Made by a program: the position numbers and the translations under genes | The notes under the pieces: model-generated | Seen by the model: only the letters and a program-made list of their open reading frames with translations | What the model was told of the DNA's origin: nothing | Database searches by the model: none | NCBI GenBank assembly: GCA_963781705.1 | Contig: CAWAGP010000001.1 | Location: 434,001-498,000, forward strand | Direction of reading: 5' to 3' | Length of the DNA stretch: 64,000 nucleotides | From: JALYGJ01 sp963781705 | GTDB lineage: Bacteria; Chloroflexota; Limnocylindria; Limnocylindrales; CSP1-4 | In this document: positions 25,676 to 33,827 of the stretch, piece after piece | Layout: every line of letters begins with the position of its first letter | Position numbering within the stretch: position 1 is the first letter of the stretch

Positions 25676-25830
25676 CGTACGCGGCCGACAGGCTATACGA
25701 GGAGGTCGCGTACGTGGCTTATCACCTGCACTGGTCGCTCGACGACATCCTCGATCTCGAGCACCCGGACCGACAGCGCTTCGTCGACGAGATCGCGGCC
25801 ATCAATCGTCGCCTGAACGAGGAGGAATAG
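25672..25830 (+). CDS. DUF6760-like CIS peptide, CTG start or -1 frameshift product
   Basis: The frame codes T-Y-A-A-D-R-L-Y-E-E-V-A-Y-V-A-Y-H, then W-S-L-D-D-I-L-D-L-E-H-P-D-R, ending R-L-N-E-E-E: about 52 residues. As I recall, this small protein is conserved between the assembly protein and the DUF4157 protein of Streptomyces CIS loci. There is no ATG, GTG or TTG at the conserved start. A CTG at 25672 overlaps the upstream stop in the CTGA manner of ATGA junctions. Alternatively the peptide is translated as a C-terminal extension of the preceding protein by a -1 slip at the G7 run. An internal GTG would remove the conserved first 13 residues. Confidence 0.65.
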   Translation: MTYAADRLYEEVAYVAYHLHWSLDDILDLEHPDRQRFVDEIAAINRRLNEEE

Positions 25831-25836
25831 GGCCTG

Positions 25837-27600
25837 ATGCGCTTGCCCTGGCCGTTCAGCCGGCCACAGCGCTCGAGCGCTGCCGACGCCACGCAGGTCT
25901 TCGCCGCCCGACCACGCGGGCCGCAGGCGTGGCGCGAGCTGCCCGTGCTCGCCACGAGCGTGGGCAAGCCGCCGCTGGTAGCGCCGACAGCGCCATTTCG
26001 CGCGGAGCTGGCGGGGGCGGCTGCGGCTCCGATCGCGCTCGCGCCGCTGACCCACGGACGCAGCCTCGACGCCCCGAACGGGCTCATCAGCAACATCGTC
26101 CAGGCGGCACCCGCACATGCAGCCACAGCCGCCAATCGCGACGTGCCGGTGACGCCGCTCGCGGCGCGCCGTCACTCGCGCAACGAGGCTGATGCAGAGC
26201 CGAGCAGCGCAGAAGCCCGGGTGGCGCTCGATGTCGGCGCCTTGCCGGCCGTTTCGGGGGCTCCGCTGGAGCGAGCACAGGACGCTGGGCTGCCCGAGCG
26301 GCGTGCGGTGGTCGTTGACGACCGGCCCGTGCTGCCACGGCCCCAGGGTTCGTTCGTGAGTGCCGCCGGCCAGGCGTCCCTGACCCTGCCGCCGAGCGGC
26401 CGGATCGGGAAGCCACAAGGCACCGGTCGGACATCGCCAACGCCAGTCACAAGCGTCCCTGAGGCAGCCAGGCCTGCCGGGCCTGCCGCGCCCGTGGCCG
26501 CGACGACGCTCACCCAGGAGCCGCCACGGCCGACGAGCGCGCGGTTGACGCTGGGCCAGGCGCGCCGCCTTGGGCTGGGTGCGCCGATCGATCCGGTCGC
26601 CATTCGCGTCGCCCGCTCGCAGCCTGCGCCCGACCTGACGCTGGCGGCACAGGTCGAGAGGCCGGCACCGACGACGTCCGACGCGCCGTCCACGACTCCG
26701 GTGACCAACATCGCCTCGCCGGAAGCGCACCTCGCCGATCATGGCCGACAGGTATCGCCGGCCGCAGTCCCGAACGCGCAGCCGCCGTCGCCGCCGTTAG
26801 CGAGGTCTGCGGCCCGGGCGCCATCAGTGCCTTTGGCCGCGGCACGATCCGCGGACGTGGCGCGGCCGGTCCAGGCACGAGCTCGAGTCCAACGCGCGCC
26901 GCGCGCCGTCACCCCGACCGAAGTGCCGTCGCTGCCGATCGTCGGCGCGCGGCCCATCGGGCCGGGCGTTCAGCTTGCCCGGGCAGCCGCGCGCCCTGCC
27001 GCCACCGGTGGCGCCACGGCCGGGTCCGCTGAGGCGGCCGGCTCAGGTGCCGCCAGTGGCGTGCGCATCCACCGCGGCGCCGAGGCATCTGATCTGGCCG
27101 GGGCGCTGGATGCGCGCGCCTTCACCAGCGGCAGTGACATCTACCTGCCCGCGAGCCACGGTCCGTTGAGTGGCGCCAAGGCGCAATCGCTGCTCGCGCA
27201 CGAGATGACCCACGTCGCCCAGCAGCGCCGGCTGGGCTCGAGCCTGCCGGCCGAGGACTCGGCACACGGCCAGCAACTCGAGGCACAGGCCGTCGCCGCC
27301 GAGAGAGCGGGCCGGCTGCCACTCGCATCTGTGCCCGACCGGAGACCGGAACCGCCGCTGCCCGAAGAGCAGGGTTCGCTCCCCGTCACGATCGAGCTCT
27401 CGGCGGGCGAAATGGCCGCCGCGAGCAGCGCGCCGCCCGCACAACGCGCGCCGGAGGCGAAGTTCACCGATCCAGACGATGCCTTTCGGGCGCGCCTGGA
27501 CAGCAACGAGGAATACCTGTTCGGTCATTTCGAGCGCCGCCTGCGTCGCCAGCTGATCAGCGAGCGCGAGCGCGGCGGCACCTTGATCGACGCGCTGTGA
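25837..27600 (+). CDS. DUF4157 CIS protein with long disordered N-terminus
   Basis: Of 587 residues, about 1-400 are Ala/Pro/Arg-rich and probably disordered. At about 408-480 comes the DUF4157 core: G-V-R-I-H-R-G, A-F-T-S-G-S-D-I-Y-L and L-L-A-H-E-M-T-H-V-A-Q-Q, with H455-E456-M-T-H459 as a zincin-type HExxH. The C-terminal part ends in E-E-Y-L-F-G-H-F-E-R-R-L-R-R-Q-L. DUF4157 domains are strongly linked to CIS loci and are thought to be cargo or cargo-processing proteins. It lies within the structural operon, which is also the arrangement I recall in Streptomyces. It lacks the LQRxAGNxAV motif. Confidence 0.82.
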   Translation: MRLPWPFSRPQRSSAADATQVFAARPRGPQAWRELPVLATSVGKPPLVAPTAPFRAELAGAAAAPIALAPLTHGRSLDAPNGLISNIVQAAPAHAATAANRDVPVTPLAARRHSRNEADAEPSSAEARVALDVGALPAVSGAPLERAQDAGLPERRAVVVDDRPVLPRPQGSFVSAAGQASLTLPPSGRIGKPQGTGRTSPTPVTSVPEAARPAGPAAPVAATTLTQEPPRPTSARLTLGQARRLGLGAPIDPVAIRVARSQPAPDLTLAAQVERPAPTTSDAPSTTPVTNIASPEAHLADHGRQVSPAAVPNAQPPSPPLARSAARAPSVPLAAARSADVARPVQARARVQRAPRAVTPTEVPSLPIVGARPIGPGVQLARAAARPAATGGATAGSAEAAGSGAASGVRIHRGAEASDLAGALDARAFTSGSDIYLPASHGPLSGAKAQSLLAHEMTHVAQQRRLGSSLPAEDSAHGQQLEAQAVAAERAGRLPLASVPDRRPEPPLPEEQGSLPVTIELSAGEMAAASSAPPAQRAPEAKFTDPDDAFRARLDSNEEYLFGHFERRLRRQLISERERGGTLIDAL

Positions 27601-27616
27601 GCCGGGGAGAGCAGTG

Positions 27617-28039
27617 ATGGCTGATCCGGGCCTCGGCCTGCGCTTCAAGGTCGCCATCGACGGGCAAGAGCTCGGCAACTGGCAGAAGTGCGACGGCCTG
27701 AACGTCGAATATGACATCCAGGAATACCGCGAGGGCGGCCAGAACGGCTACGTGCACCGGCTTCCCGGCCGGGCCAAGTACGAAAACGTCAAGCTGACCC
27801 GGCCGGTCGACTCGTCCACGGTCTCGGTTGCCAGCTGGTTGGCCAGCGTCCAGGCCCGCCTGGTACGCGGCACGGCTCAGATCACGGTCCTGGGCCCGTC
27901 AGGCGAATCGGTCGCCGAATGGGTCCTCGTCGAGGTCTTCCCGGCGCGCTGGAGCGGACCGAGCCTGGACGTGAACGGCAACCAGGTGGCGATGGAAACG
28001 CTCGAGCTCGTCCACAACGGCTTCCTGGGGCCGCGCTGA
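27617..28039 (+). CDS. CIS inner tube protein 2 (gp19-like)
   Basis: From the ATG at 27617 (GGGGAG upstream; a GTG three bases earlier is possible) the protein has 140 residues. It shows the tube pattern L-G-L-R-F-K-V-A-I-D-G, W-Q-K-C-D-G-L-N-V, Y-E-N-V-K-L-T-R-P-V and M-E-T-L-E-L-V-H-N-G-F. This fits the special tube subunit (Afp5-like) next to the hub rather than the shaft tube. The stop shares one base with the start of the LysM protein (TGATG at 28037-28041). Confidence 0.9.
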   Translation: MADPGLGLRFKVAIDGQELGNWQKCDGLNVEYDIQEYREGGQNGYVHRLPGRAKYENVKLTRPVDSSTVSVASWLASVQARLVRGTAQITVLGPSGESVAEWVLVEVFPARWSGPSLDVNGNQVAMETLELVHNGFLGPR

Positions 28040-28728
28040 TGGACCTTCTGAGCGCGCTCGAGAAGGCGATGCTCATCGTCGTCGACGGCGTCGGCGTGCC
28101 GATGATGCTGCGCTTCAAGTACAACCCGGAGCAGTACACGATCGAGAAGTCGGCGCAATGGAACCGACCGCGGACGCCGGGGGCCGAGTCGACGCCCGAT
28201 CCAGACTACACGTCGACAAATCCCGCGTCGGTGTCGATGGAAATCTTCTTCGACGCCTTCGAGGAGCTCCAGGGCGACGTCACCAAGGACGTCGAAACGC
28301 TCTTCGAGTGGACCAAGCCAACGCCGGTCAGCCGCACGACAGGCAATCCGCAGCCGCCGCTGCTCATGTTCCAGTGGGGTTCGAGCTCGGCGCTGAGCAA
28401 CTTCCGCGGCTACCTGAGCAGCGTGTCCGCGCGCTACACGCTCTTCCGCATCGATGGCACACCGATCCGCGCCACGTGCAGCATCCGGCTCGAAGAAGTG
28501 CCACAGGATGCAGCGCGCCAGAACCCGACTTCCGGAACGCGCCCCGGGATGCGCGTCCACGTCGTGACCGAGGGCGAGACGCTTCATTCGGTCGCCTGGA
28601 GCGAGTACCGCCAGGCGCGCTACTGGCGCGGCCTTGCCGCCTTCAACGGTATCGACGATCCGTTGCGCGTCGCGCCCGGCACGACCCTGCTGCTGCCGTC
28701 GCCGCGCGACGCGGCGAACATGTCGTAG
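28039..28728 (+). CDS. CIS tube-hub adaptor with LysM domain (Afp7/Pvc7-like)
   Basis: The 229-residue protein has an N-terminal domain with M-L-R-F-K-Y-N-P-E-Q-Y-T and S-M-E-I-F-F-D-A-F. It ends in a LysM motif at about 175-225: V-H-V-V-T-E-G-E-T-L-H-S-V-A-W, W-R-G-L-A-A-F-N-G-I-D-D-P and P-G-T-T-L-L-L-P. CIS and phage hub adaptors of this type join the tube to the spike. The one-base TGATG overlap with the second tube gene indicates equal expression. The next gene, the spike, starts nine bases downstream. Confidence 0.9.
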   Translation: MDLLSALEKAMLIVVDGVGVPMMLRFKYNPEQYTIEKSAQWNRPRTPGAESTPDPDYTSTNPASVSMEIFFDAFEELQGDVTKDVETLFEWTKPTPVSRTTGNPQPPLLMFQWGSSSALSNFRGYLSSVSARYTLFRIDGTPIRATCSIRLEEVPQDAARQNPTSGTRPGMRVHVVTEGETLHSVAWSEYRQARYWRGLAAFNGIDDPLRVAPGTTLLLPSPRDAANMS

Positions 28729-28737
28729 GCGCGGCGA

Positions 28738-30429
28738 ATGTCATACGGCAACTGGCCCGAGATCAAGATCAATGGCTATCCGGTCGAAACCACGAGCGAG
28801 GGCCTGGTCGAGGAGGTCGTCGTCGACGACGATCTCGAGCTGCCGACGACCTTCGCGCTGACGCTGCGCGCCATCGGCCAGGACATGCCGCCGTACCGGA
28901 TCGGACACACCGTCGAGATCTCGCCACCGTCGGGCATGATCGAGGCACCGCTCGTCAAGGGCGAGATCACGACCATCACCGGCGACTACGACGCCATCGG
29001 CCAGCGCCTGCACATCCGCGGCTACGACGTTTCGCATCGCCTGCATCGCGGGCGCCGGACGCGGACCTTCGTCAACGTCACTGACAGCGACATCTGCCGT
29101 CGAGTGGCGAGCGATGCGGGCATCGACCTGGGCAAGATCGACGCAAGCGAGACGACCCACGAGCACGTCTCGCAGGCCAACCAGAGCGACTGGGACTTCC
29201 TGCGCGCACGCGCCAGGGCGATCGGCTTCCTGCTCAACGTCGACGACGGCAAGCTCAACTTCACCAAGCCGATCGATTCGGCGACGGCGCCCGACGAGGG
29301 CAACCTGCTCGAGACCGTCCAGTACAAGCTCGTCTTCGGATCAGACCTGCTCGAGTACCGTCCGCGGCTCAGCTCGGCGGAACAGGTTACGCAGGTCGAG
29401 GTGCGTGGCTGGGATCGCGAGAACAAGCGCGAGCTGGTCGGCCAGGCGACTGCCGGGACGAAGACCGCACAGCTCACCGACACGACGCCGGGCAGCCTGG
29501 CCCAGACGTTTGGCAGCCCGACCTTCGTCCAAGCAGACCATCCTGGCACATCGTCCGACGAGGTCGACGCCGCGGCCACGGCCGTTGCCGAGCACATCGG
29601 CAGTGCCTTTGCCGAGGCCGAGGGCGTCTCGCGTGGCAACGGCGACCTGCGTGCCGGCACCGCGGTGAGCATCTCCGGCGTGGCCGACGCATTCTGCGGC
29701 CGTTTCGTGCTGACCCACACGCGCCACGTCTTCGCCGAGGGCGGCTATCGGACGCATTTCGAGATCAACGGCCACCAGCGCCGCTCACTCCTTGGGCTCG
29801 TGTCCCTCGCGTCGACCGGCGGCGCGACGAACGGCAAGGTCGGCTCGAATCGCGTCTACGGCGTGGTCACGGCAGTCGTGACCGGCAACGACGATCCCGT
29901 CGCCCAGGGCCGGGTCAAGATCAAGATGCCGTGGCTGTCGGGCGATTACGAGTCGAACTGGGCGCCCGTCGTCCAAGCCGGCGCGGGGCCCAACAGCGGC
30001 AGCGTGTACCTGCCGGAGGTGGGTGACGAGGTGCTGGTCTGTTTCGAGAACGGCGACGTTAGCCACCCGTACGTCATCGGCGGCCTCTACAACGGGCAGG
30101 ACAAGCCCAACCTGGGCGACGGGCTGTTCGACAACGGCAAGGTCAAGCGGCGTGGTTTCGTCTCGCGCAAGGGCCACCGGCTGGTCTTCTTCGACGCCGA
30201 TGGCGACTCAGGTATTGCCCTGATCTCGAGCGACAACAAGCTGCGCATCGCGCTCAAGGAGAGCGGTGACGAGCTGCACGTCTATGGCGAGACGAAGGTC
30301 GTAATCGAGTCTGCGCAGGAGATTGACATCAAGTCCAAGGGCACGCTCAGTCTCGAGGCACAGGGCAAGCTCACGATCAAGAGCAACGCTGCCGTCGACA
30401 TCGACGGCAGCGTCATTCAGCTCAACTAG
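28738..30429 (+). CDS. CIS spike protein (VgrG/gp27-gp5-like)
   Basis: The 563 residues start with hub domains (I-N-G-Y-P-V-E-T, R-G-Y-D-V-S-H-R-L-H, S-D-W-D-F-L-R-A-R-A). They continue with an OB fold (V-Y-G-V-V-T-A-V-V-T-G-N-D-D-P-V-A-Q-G-R-V; W-A-P-V-V-Q-A-G-A-G; P-E-V-G-D-E-V-L-V-C-F) and finish with a repetitive beta-helix needle (I-D-I-K-S-K-G-T-L-S-L-E-A-Q-G-K-L-T-I-K). This is the classic one-chain gp27-gp5 fusion of CIS spikes. No extra effector domain follows the needle. The PAAR-like gene is next and would cap the tip. Confidence 0.93.
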   Translation: MSYGNWPEIKINGYPVETTSEGLVEEVVVDDDLELPTTFALTLRAIGQDMPPYRIGHTVEISPPSGMIEAPLVKGEITTITGDYDAIGQRLHIRGYDVSHRLHRGRRTRTFVNVTDSDICRRVASDAGIDLGKIDASETTHEHVSQANQSDWDFLRARARAIGFLLNVDDGKLNFTKPIDSATAPDEGNLLETVQYKLVFGSDLLEYRPRLSSAEQVTQVEVRGWDRENKRELVGQATAGTKTAQLTDTTPGSLAQTFGSPTFVQADHPGTSSDEVDAAATAVAEHIGSAFAEAEGVSRGNGDLRAGTAVSISGVADAFCGRFVLTHTRHVFAEGGYRTHFEINGHQRRSLLGLVSLASTGGATNGKVGSNRVYGVVTAVVTGNDDPVAQGRVKIKMPWLSGDYESNWAPVVQAGAGPNSGSVYLPEVGDEVLVCFENGDVSHPYVIGGLYNGQDKPNLGDGLFDNGKVKRRGFVSRKGHRLVFFDADGDSGIALISSDNKLRIALKESGDELHVYGETKVVIESAQEIDIKSKGTLSLEAQGKLTIKSNAAVDIDGSVIQLN

Positions 30430-30440
30430 GAGCGCGGCAC

Positions 30441-30821
30441 ATGGGTTCACCGGCGCTGGTCATGGGCGACAGGATCGCCGGCACCTGCCCCAACCACCTG
30501 ATCCCGTCGGCGTCCGGGACGCAGCCTGCCGGTCCGCTGCCGTTCTCGGCTCCGCTCAGCGACGGTCTCGTGGCGAGCGTGATCATCGGCGGCAAGGCGG
30601 CGGCAGTGATGGGCTCGTCGGGCTACAACGCGCCGCCCCACGTCGGCATCGTCGACGGTGCGTTCGCCTCACCCACCATGCAGGTCGGCCGGATCGTGAG
30701 CGGCAGCTCGTCGGTGCTGATCGGTGGCAAGCCGGCAGCCAACGCCCAGTCGAACGCCTCACTCTGCATCGCCAAGGCCACGGCCGTCGGTCCTGGCGTC
30801 ATCAGCGTCCAGATCGGGTAG
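30441..30821 (+). CDS. PAAR-like spike tip protein
   Basis: The 126 residues have three short repeats built round V-I-I-G-G-K-A-A-A-V-M-G, V-L-I-G-G-K-P-A-A-N and M-G-D-R-I-A-G-T-C, with an H-V-G-I-V-D-G segment, typical of PAAR cones that sharpen the spike. One His and two Cys could be metal ligands. There is no C-terminal extension, so it is a tip and not a PAAR-fused effector. It lies 11 bases after the spike gene. Confidence 0.88.
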   Translation: MGSPALVMGDRIAGTCPNHLIPSASGTQPAGPLPFSAPLSDGLVASVIIGGKAAAVMGSSGYNAPPHVGIVDGAFASPTMQVGRIVSGSSSVLIGGKPAANAQSNASLCIAKATAVGPGVISVQIG

Positions 30822-30825
30822 CGCG

Positions 30826-31224
30826 ATGAGCAACGAGTTCATCGGCGCGGGCTGGGCATTCCCGCTCGAACTCGATCAGACTGGCGGCTTCGCCCTCGTG
30901 AGCGACACGCGCGAGATAGAGGAGGCGATCCGGCTGATCATCGGCACCGCCTATGGCGAGCGGCCGATGCGGCCCGACTTCGGCTGCGCCATCCATGACT
31001 TCGTTTTCGCCGACGCAGACGCGACGACCGCCGGTCGCATCGCGTACGAGGTTCGCCTCTCGCTCCGGCGCTGGGAGCCGCGCATCGAGATCGACGACGT
31101 CGTGGTCAGCGTCGACGAGTTCGATCGCAGCCTGATGTACGTCGACGTGCGCTATCGGATGCGCAACACCAACGACCCGCGCAACCTCGTCTTCCCCTTC
31201 TACACCATTCCGCCAGAACGCTAG
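30826..31224 (+). CDS. Baseplate wedge protein, gpW/gp25 family
   Basis: The 132-residue protein carries the gp25 pattern: D-T-R-E-I-E-E-A-I-R-L-I-I-G-T-A-Y-G-E-R, M-R-P-D-F-G-C and E-P-R-I-E-I-D-D-V-V-V, with an R-Y-R-M-R strand near the end. In contractile machines gp25 nucleates the sheath at the baseplate, and the E-P-R motif is its most conserved part. It starts four bases after the PAAR stop, so the two genes are cotranscribed. Confidence 0.92.
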   Translation: MSNEFIGAGWAFPLELDQTGGFALVSDTREIEEAIRLIIGTAYGERPMRPDFGCAIHDFVFADADATTAGRIAYEVRLSLRRWEPRIEIDDVVVSVDEFDRSLMYVDVRYRMRNTNDPRNLVFPFYTIPPER

Positions 31225-31243
31225 AGCGCAGGAGCAAGACGCC

Positions 31244-33196
31244 ATGAGCCTGCCGGCCCCCAACCTCGACGATCGCCGTTTCCAGGACCTGGTCGACGAC
31301 GCCAAGCGCCTCGTCCAGCAGCGCACCAACCGCTGGACGGATCACAACGTGTCGGATCCGGGCGTGACGCTGATCGAGGCCTTCGCGTGGATGACCGACC
31401 AGCTGCTCTATCGGCTCAATCGCGTGCCCGACCTGAACTACATCAAGTTCCTGGACCTGATCGGCGTGCGCCTCTTCCCGCCGACTGCGGCGCATGCACC
31501 GGTCACCTTCTGGTTGTCCGCCCCGCAGCCCGATACGGTGACCATCCCGGCCGGCACGGAGGTGGCCACCACGCGCACCGGCACGCAGCCGGCAGTGGTC
31601 TTCAGCACCACCGAGGATCGCCCGATCACCGCCTGCTCGCTGCAGAACGTGGCGTCGATGATCGGGCCCAAGGCGGTCCGCGCGCACGACGACGCGCTGG
31701 CCATGCGCAGCGGCTTCTTCTGCTTCGACAGCCCGCCCAAGCCGGGCGACGTGCTGCTGGTCGGGCTGTCGGCGGCCGTCCCGGCGTGCGCGGTGACGCT
31801 GCGCTTCAACTGCCGCATCGAGGGTGTGGGCGTCGACCCGAACGACCCGCCGCTGGCATGGGAGGCGTGGACGGGCGAGGCGTGGACGGCGTGCGAGCTC
31901 GAGCGCGACACGACCGGCGGCCTGAACCGCGCCGGCGACGTGGTGCTCCATGTGCCGCGCGAGCACGTCCCGTTCGTGATCGACAACGTGCGCGCCGGCT
32001 GGCTGCGAGCGCGCGTGATCGAGCCGCACGAGGGCCAGCCGGTGTACAGCGCCTCGCCCGAGATCCTTGACCTCAGCGCGTTCACCATCGGCGGCACGGC
32101 CGACGCGATCAACGCCGAGCTGGTGCTCAACGAGTACCTGGGCGAGGCCGAGGGCGTGCCCGGCCAGCGGCTGACGCTCAAGCACCAGCCGGTGGTCGGC
32201 GGCGAGAAGCCGCTGGTAGTCGAGATCAACGAGTCGGGCGACGACTGGGTCGAGTGGATCGAGCGGCCCAACTTCGCCACCAGTGGGCCGCAGGATCGCC
32301 ACTTCGTGCTCGATTCGGTGATGGGCCAGATCGGCTTCGGACCGGCTGTGCGGCTCGCCGACGGCGGCCTGCGCAACTACGGCGCGGTGCCACCCAAGGG
32401 GGCGGGCATGCGCATGCCCCTGTACCACGCTGGCGGCGGCGCAGCGGGCAATGTCGCGGCCCGGGCGCTGACCGTGCTGAAGGCGTCGATCCCGTACGTG
32501 GCGCGCGTCGAGAACCACCGCGCCGCGCAGGGCGGCGTCGATGGCGAGGACCTCGAGTCGGCCAAGGTGCGCGGCCCGATCCTGCTGCGCACGCGCGATC
32601 GGGCGGTAACCGCCGAAGATTTCGAACAGATCGCACGTGAAGCGGCGCCGGAGGTGGCCCGCGTGCGCGCGCTGACCGGCGGCGACGGCGCCGATCCTGG
32701 CTTCGTGCGCGTGCTCGTGGTGCCCGCCGTGGCCGGTGCCGACCAACGCATCAAGTTCGACCAACTGGTGCCGTCGGAGGCGACCCTCGAGCGCATCACC
32801 CAGCGCCTCGACGACACGCGCCTGATCGGCACGCGCATCCTGGTCGAGCCGCCCGTCTATCGCGGCCTGACCGTGGTCGCAAGGTTGCGCGCCCGGTCGC
32901 GGCACGACCCCAACAAGCTGCAGCAGGCTGCCCTCGACGTCCTGTTCAAGTACTTCGACCCGATCACCGGCGGCCCGGACGGAACCGGCTGGCCGTTTGG
33001 CCGGCCGGTGCTCGCCGGCGAAGTGTTCGCCGCGCTGCAGGGCCTGCGCGCCACCGAACTGGTCGAGGACGTGCGTATCTTTGGCGCCGACCCGGTCACC
33101 GGCGAGCGCGGCAAGGCCACCGACCGGCTCGACGTCGAACCGCACGCGCTCGTCTTCTCGTACGACCACCAGGTGCTCGTCGAGGGCGCCGGGTGA
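31244..33196 (+). CDS. Baseplate J-like wedge protein (gp6/Afp11-like)
   Basis: The 650 residues begin L-P-A-P-N-L-D-D-R-R-F-Q-D-L-V-D-D-A-K and W-T-D-H-N-V-S-D-P-G-V-T-L-I-E-A-F-A-W-M-T-D, the conserved start of CIS baseplate J proteins. A beta-rich middle region follows, then the J core at about 440-500 with R-A-V-T-A-E-D-F-E-Q-I-A-R-E-A-A-P-E-V-A-R-V-R. The protein forms the iris-like ring of the baseplate. Its stop overlaps the GTG of the next gene by four bases. Confidence 0.92.
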   Translation: MSLPAPNLDDRRFQDLVDDAKRLVQQRTNRWTDHNVSDPGVTLIEAFAWMTDQLLYRLNRVPDLNYIKFLDLIGVRLFPPTAAHAPVTFWLSAPQPDTVTIPAGTEVATTRTGTQPAVVFSTTEDRPITACSLQNVASMIGPKAVRAHDDALAMRSGFFCFDSPPKPGDVLLVGLSAAVPACAVTLRFNCRIEGVGVDPNDPPLAWEAWTGEAWTACELERDTTGGLNRAGDVVLHVPREHVPFVIDNVRAGWLRARVIEPHEGQPVYSASPEILDLSAFTIGGTADAINAELVLNEYLGEAEGVPGQRLTLKHQPVVGGEKPLVVEINESGDDWVEWIERPNFATSGPQDRHFVLDSVMGQIGFGPAVRLADGGLRNYGAVPPKGAGMRMPLYHAGGGAAGNVAARALTVLKASIPYVARVENHRAAQGGVDGEDLESAKVRGPILLRTRDRAVTAEDFEQIAREAAPEVARVRALTGGDGADPGFVRVLVVPAVAGADQRIKFDQLVPSEATLERITQRLDDTRLIGTRILVEPPVYRGLTVVARLRARSRHDPNKLQQAALDVLFKYFDPITGGPDGTGWPFGRPVLAGEVFAALQGLRATELVEDVRIFGADPVTGERGKATDRLDVEPHALVFSYDHQVLVEGAG

Positions 33197-33759
33197 CCGG
33201 CGAGGGCGCGCCTGTCAGCGCGCGCGGGACGATCCCCGGCTACGCCTCGCCGTGGCCGCTGGTCGACGGCCTGCCCGGGCTGTACCAGGAGGACGAGCTG
33301 GCGCGCGGCCTGGCCGGCGCCTTCGACGAGATCTGGGCCCCGGCCATGGGCGCGCTCGACAACTTCAGCGCGTACCTCGATCCGGCCCTCGCGCCAGAGG
33401 ATTTCCTCGACTGGCTGGCTGGCTGGGTCGGGCTGTTGCCCGACGAGAACTGGCCGCTTGAACGCCGCCGGGCGCTGGTGGCCATGGCAGCAGACCTGTA
33501 TCGCCAGCGCGGCACGGTCGGCGGACTTGCCCTGCACGTCAAGCTGTTCACCGCGGGCGAGGTCGACATCGTCGAGAACGGCGGCGCCGCCTGGTCAACC
33601 ACCACGGGCGCGGCCATCCCTGGCCAGCCAGAGTTCAGCCTGACGGTGCGCATCAAGCCGCCAAAAAAGGCCGGCATCGACCGCGACCGACTCGACGCGC
33701 TGGTTGCCGCCGCCAAGCCCGCCCACGTGCCGCACACGATTGAAGTGATCGAGGGCTGA
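33193..33759 (+). CDS. CIS baseplate tail protein (gpI/Afp12-like)
   Basis: The 188-residue protein contains S-P-W-P-L-V-D-G-L-P-G-L-Y-Q-E-D-E-L-A-R-G-L, F-L-D-W-L-A-G-W-V-G and P-L-E-R-R-R-A-L-V-A-M-A-A-D-L-Y-R-Q-R-G-T-V-G-G-L, the pattern of phage tail protein I and CIS wedge partners of protein J. It starts at a GTG overlapping the J stop (GTGA). It is the last recognisable structural gene; in secreted CIS a fibre gene would be expected after it, and none is seen here. Confidence 0.85.
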   Translation: MTGEGAPVSARGTIPGYASPWPLVDGLPGLYQEDELARGLAGAFDEIWAPAMGALDNFSAYLDPALAPEDFLDWLAGWVGLLPDENWPLERRRALVAMAADLYRQRGTVGGLALHVKLFTAGEVDIVENGGAAWSTTTGAAIPGQPEFSLTVRIKPPKKAGIDRDRLDALVAAAKPAHVPHTIEVIEG

Positions 33760-33827
33760 CTGTCCACTCGGCGCTATTGATGGCCCTTACTATCCGTGTG
33801 GCTCCGTTCGATGGCTAGGGGTAGGAA

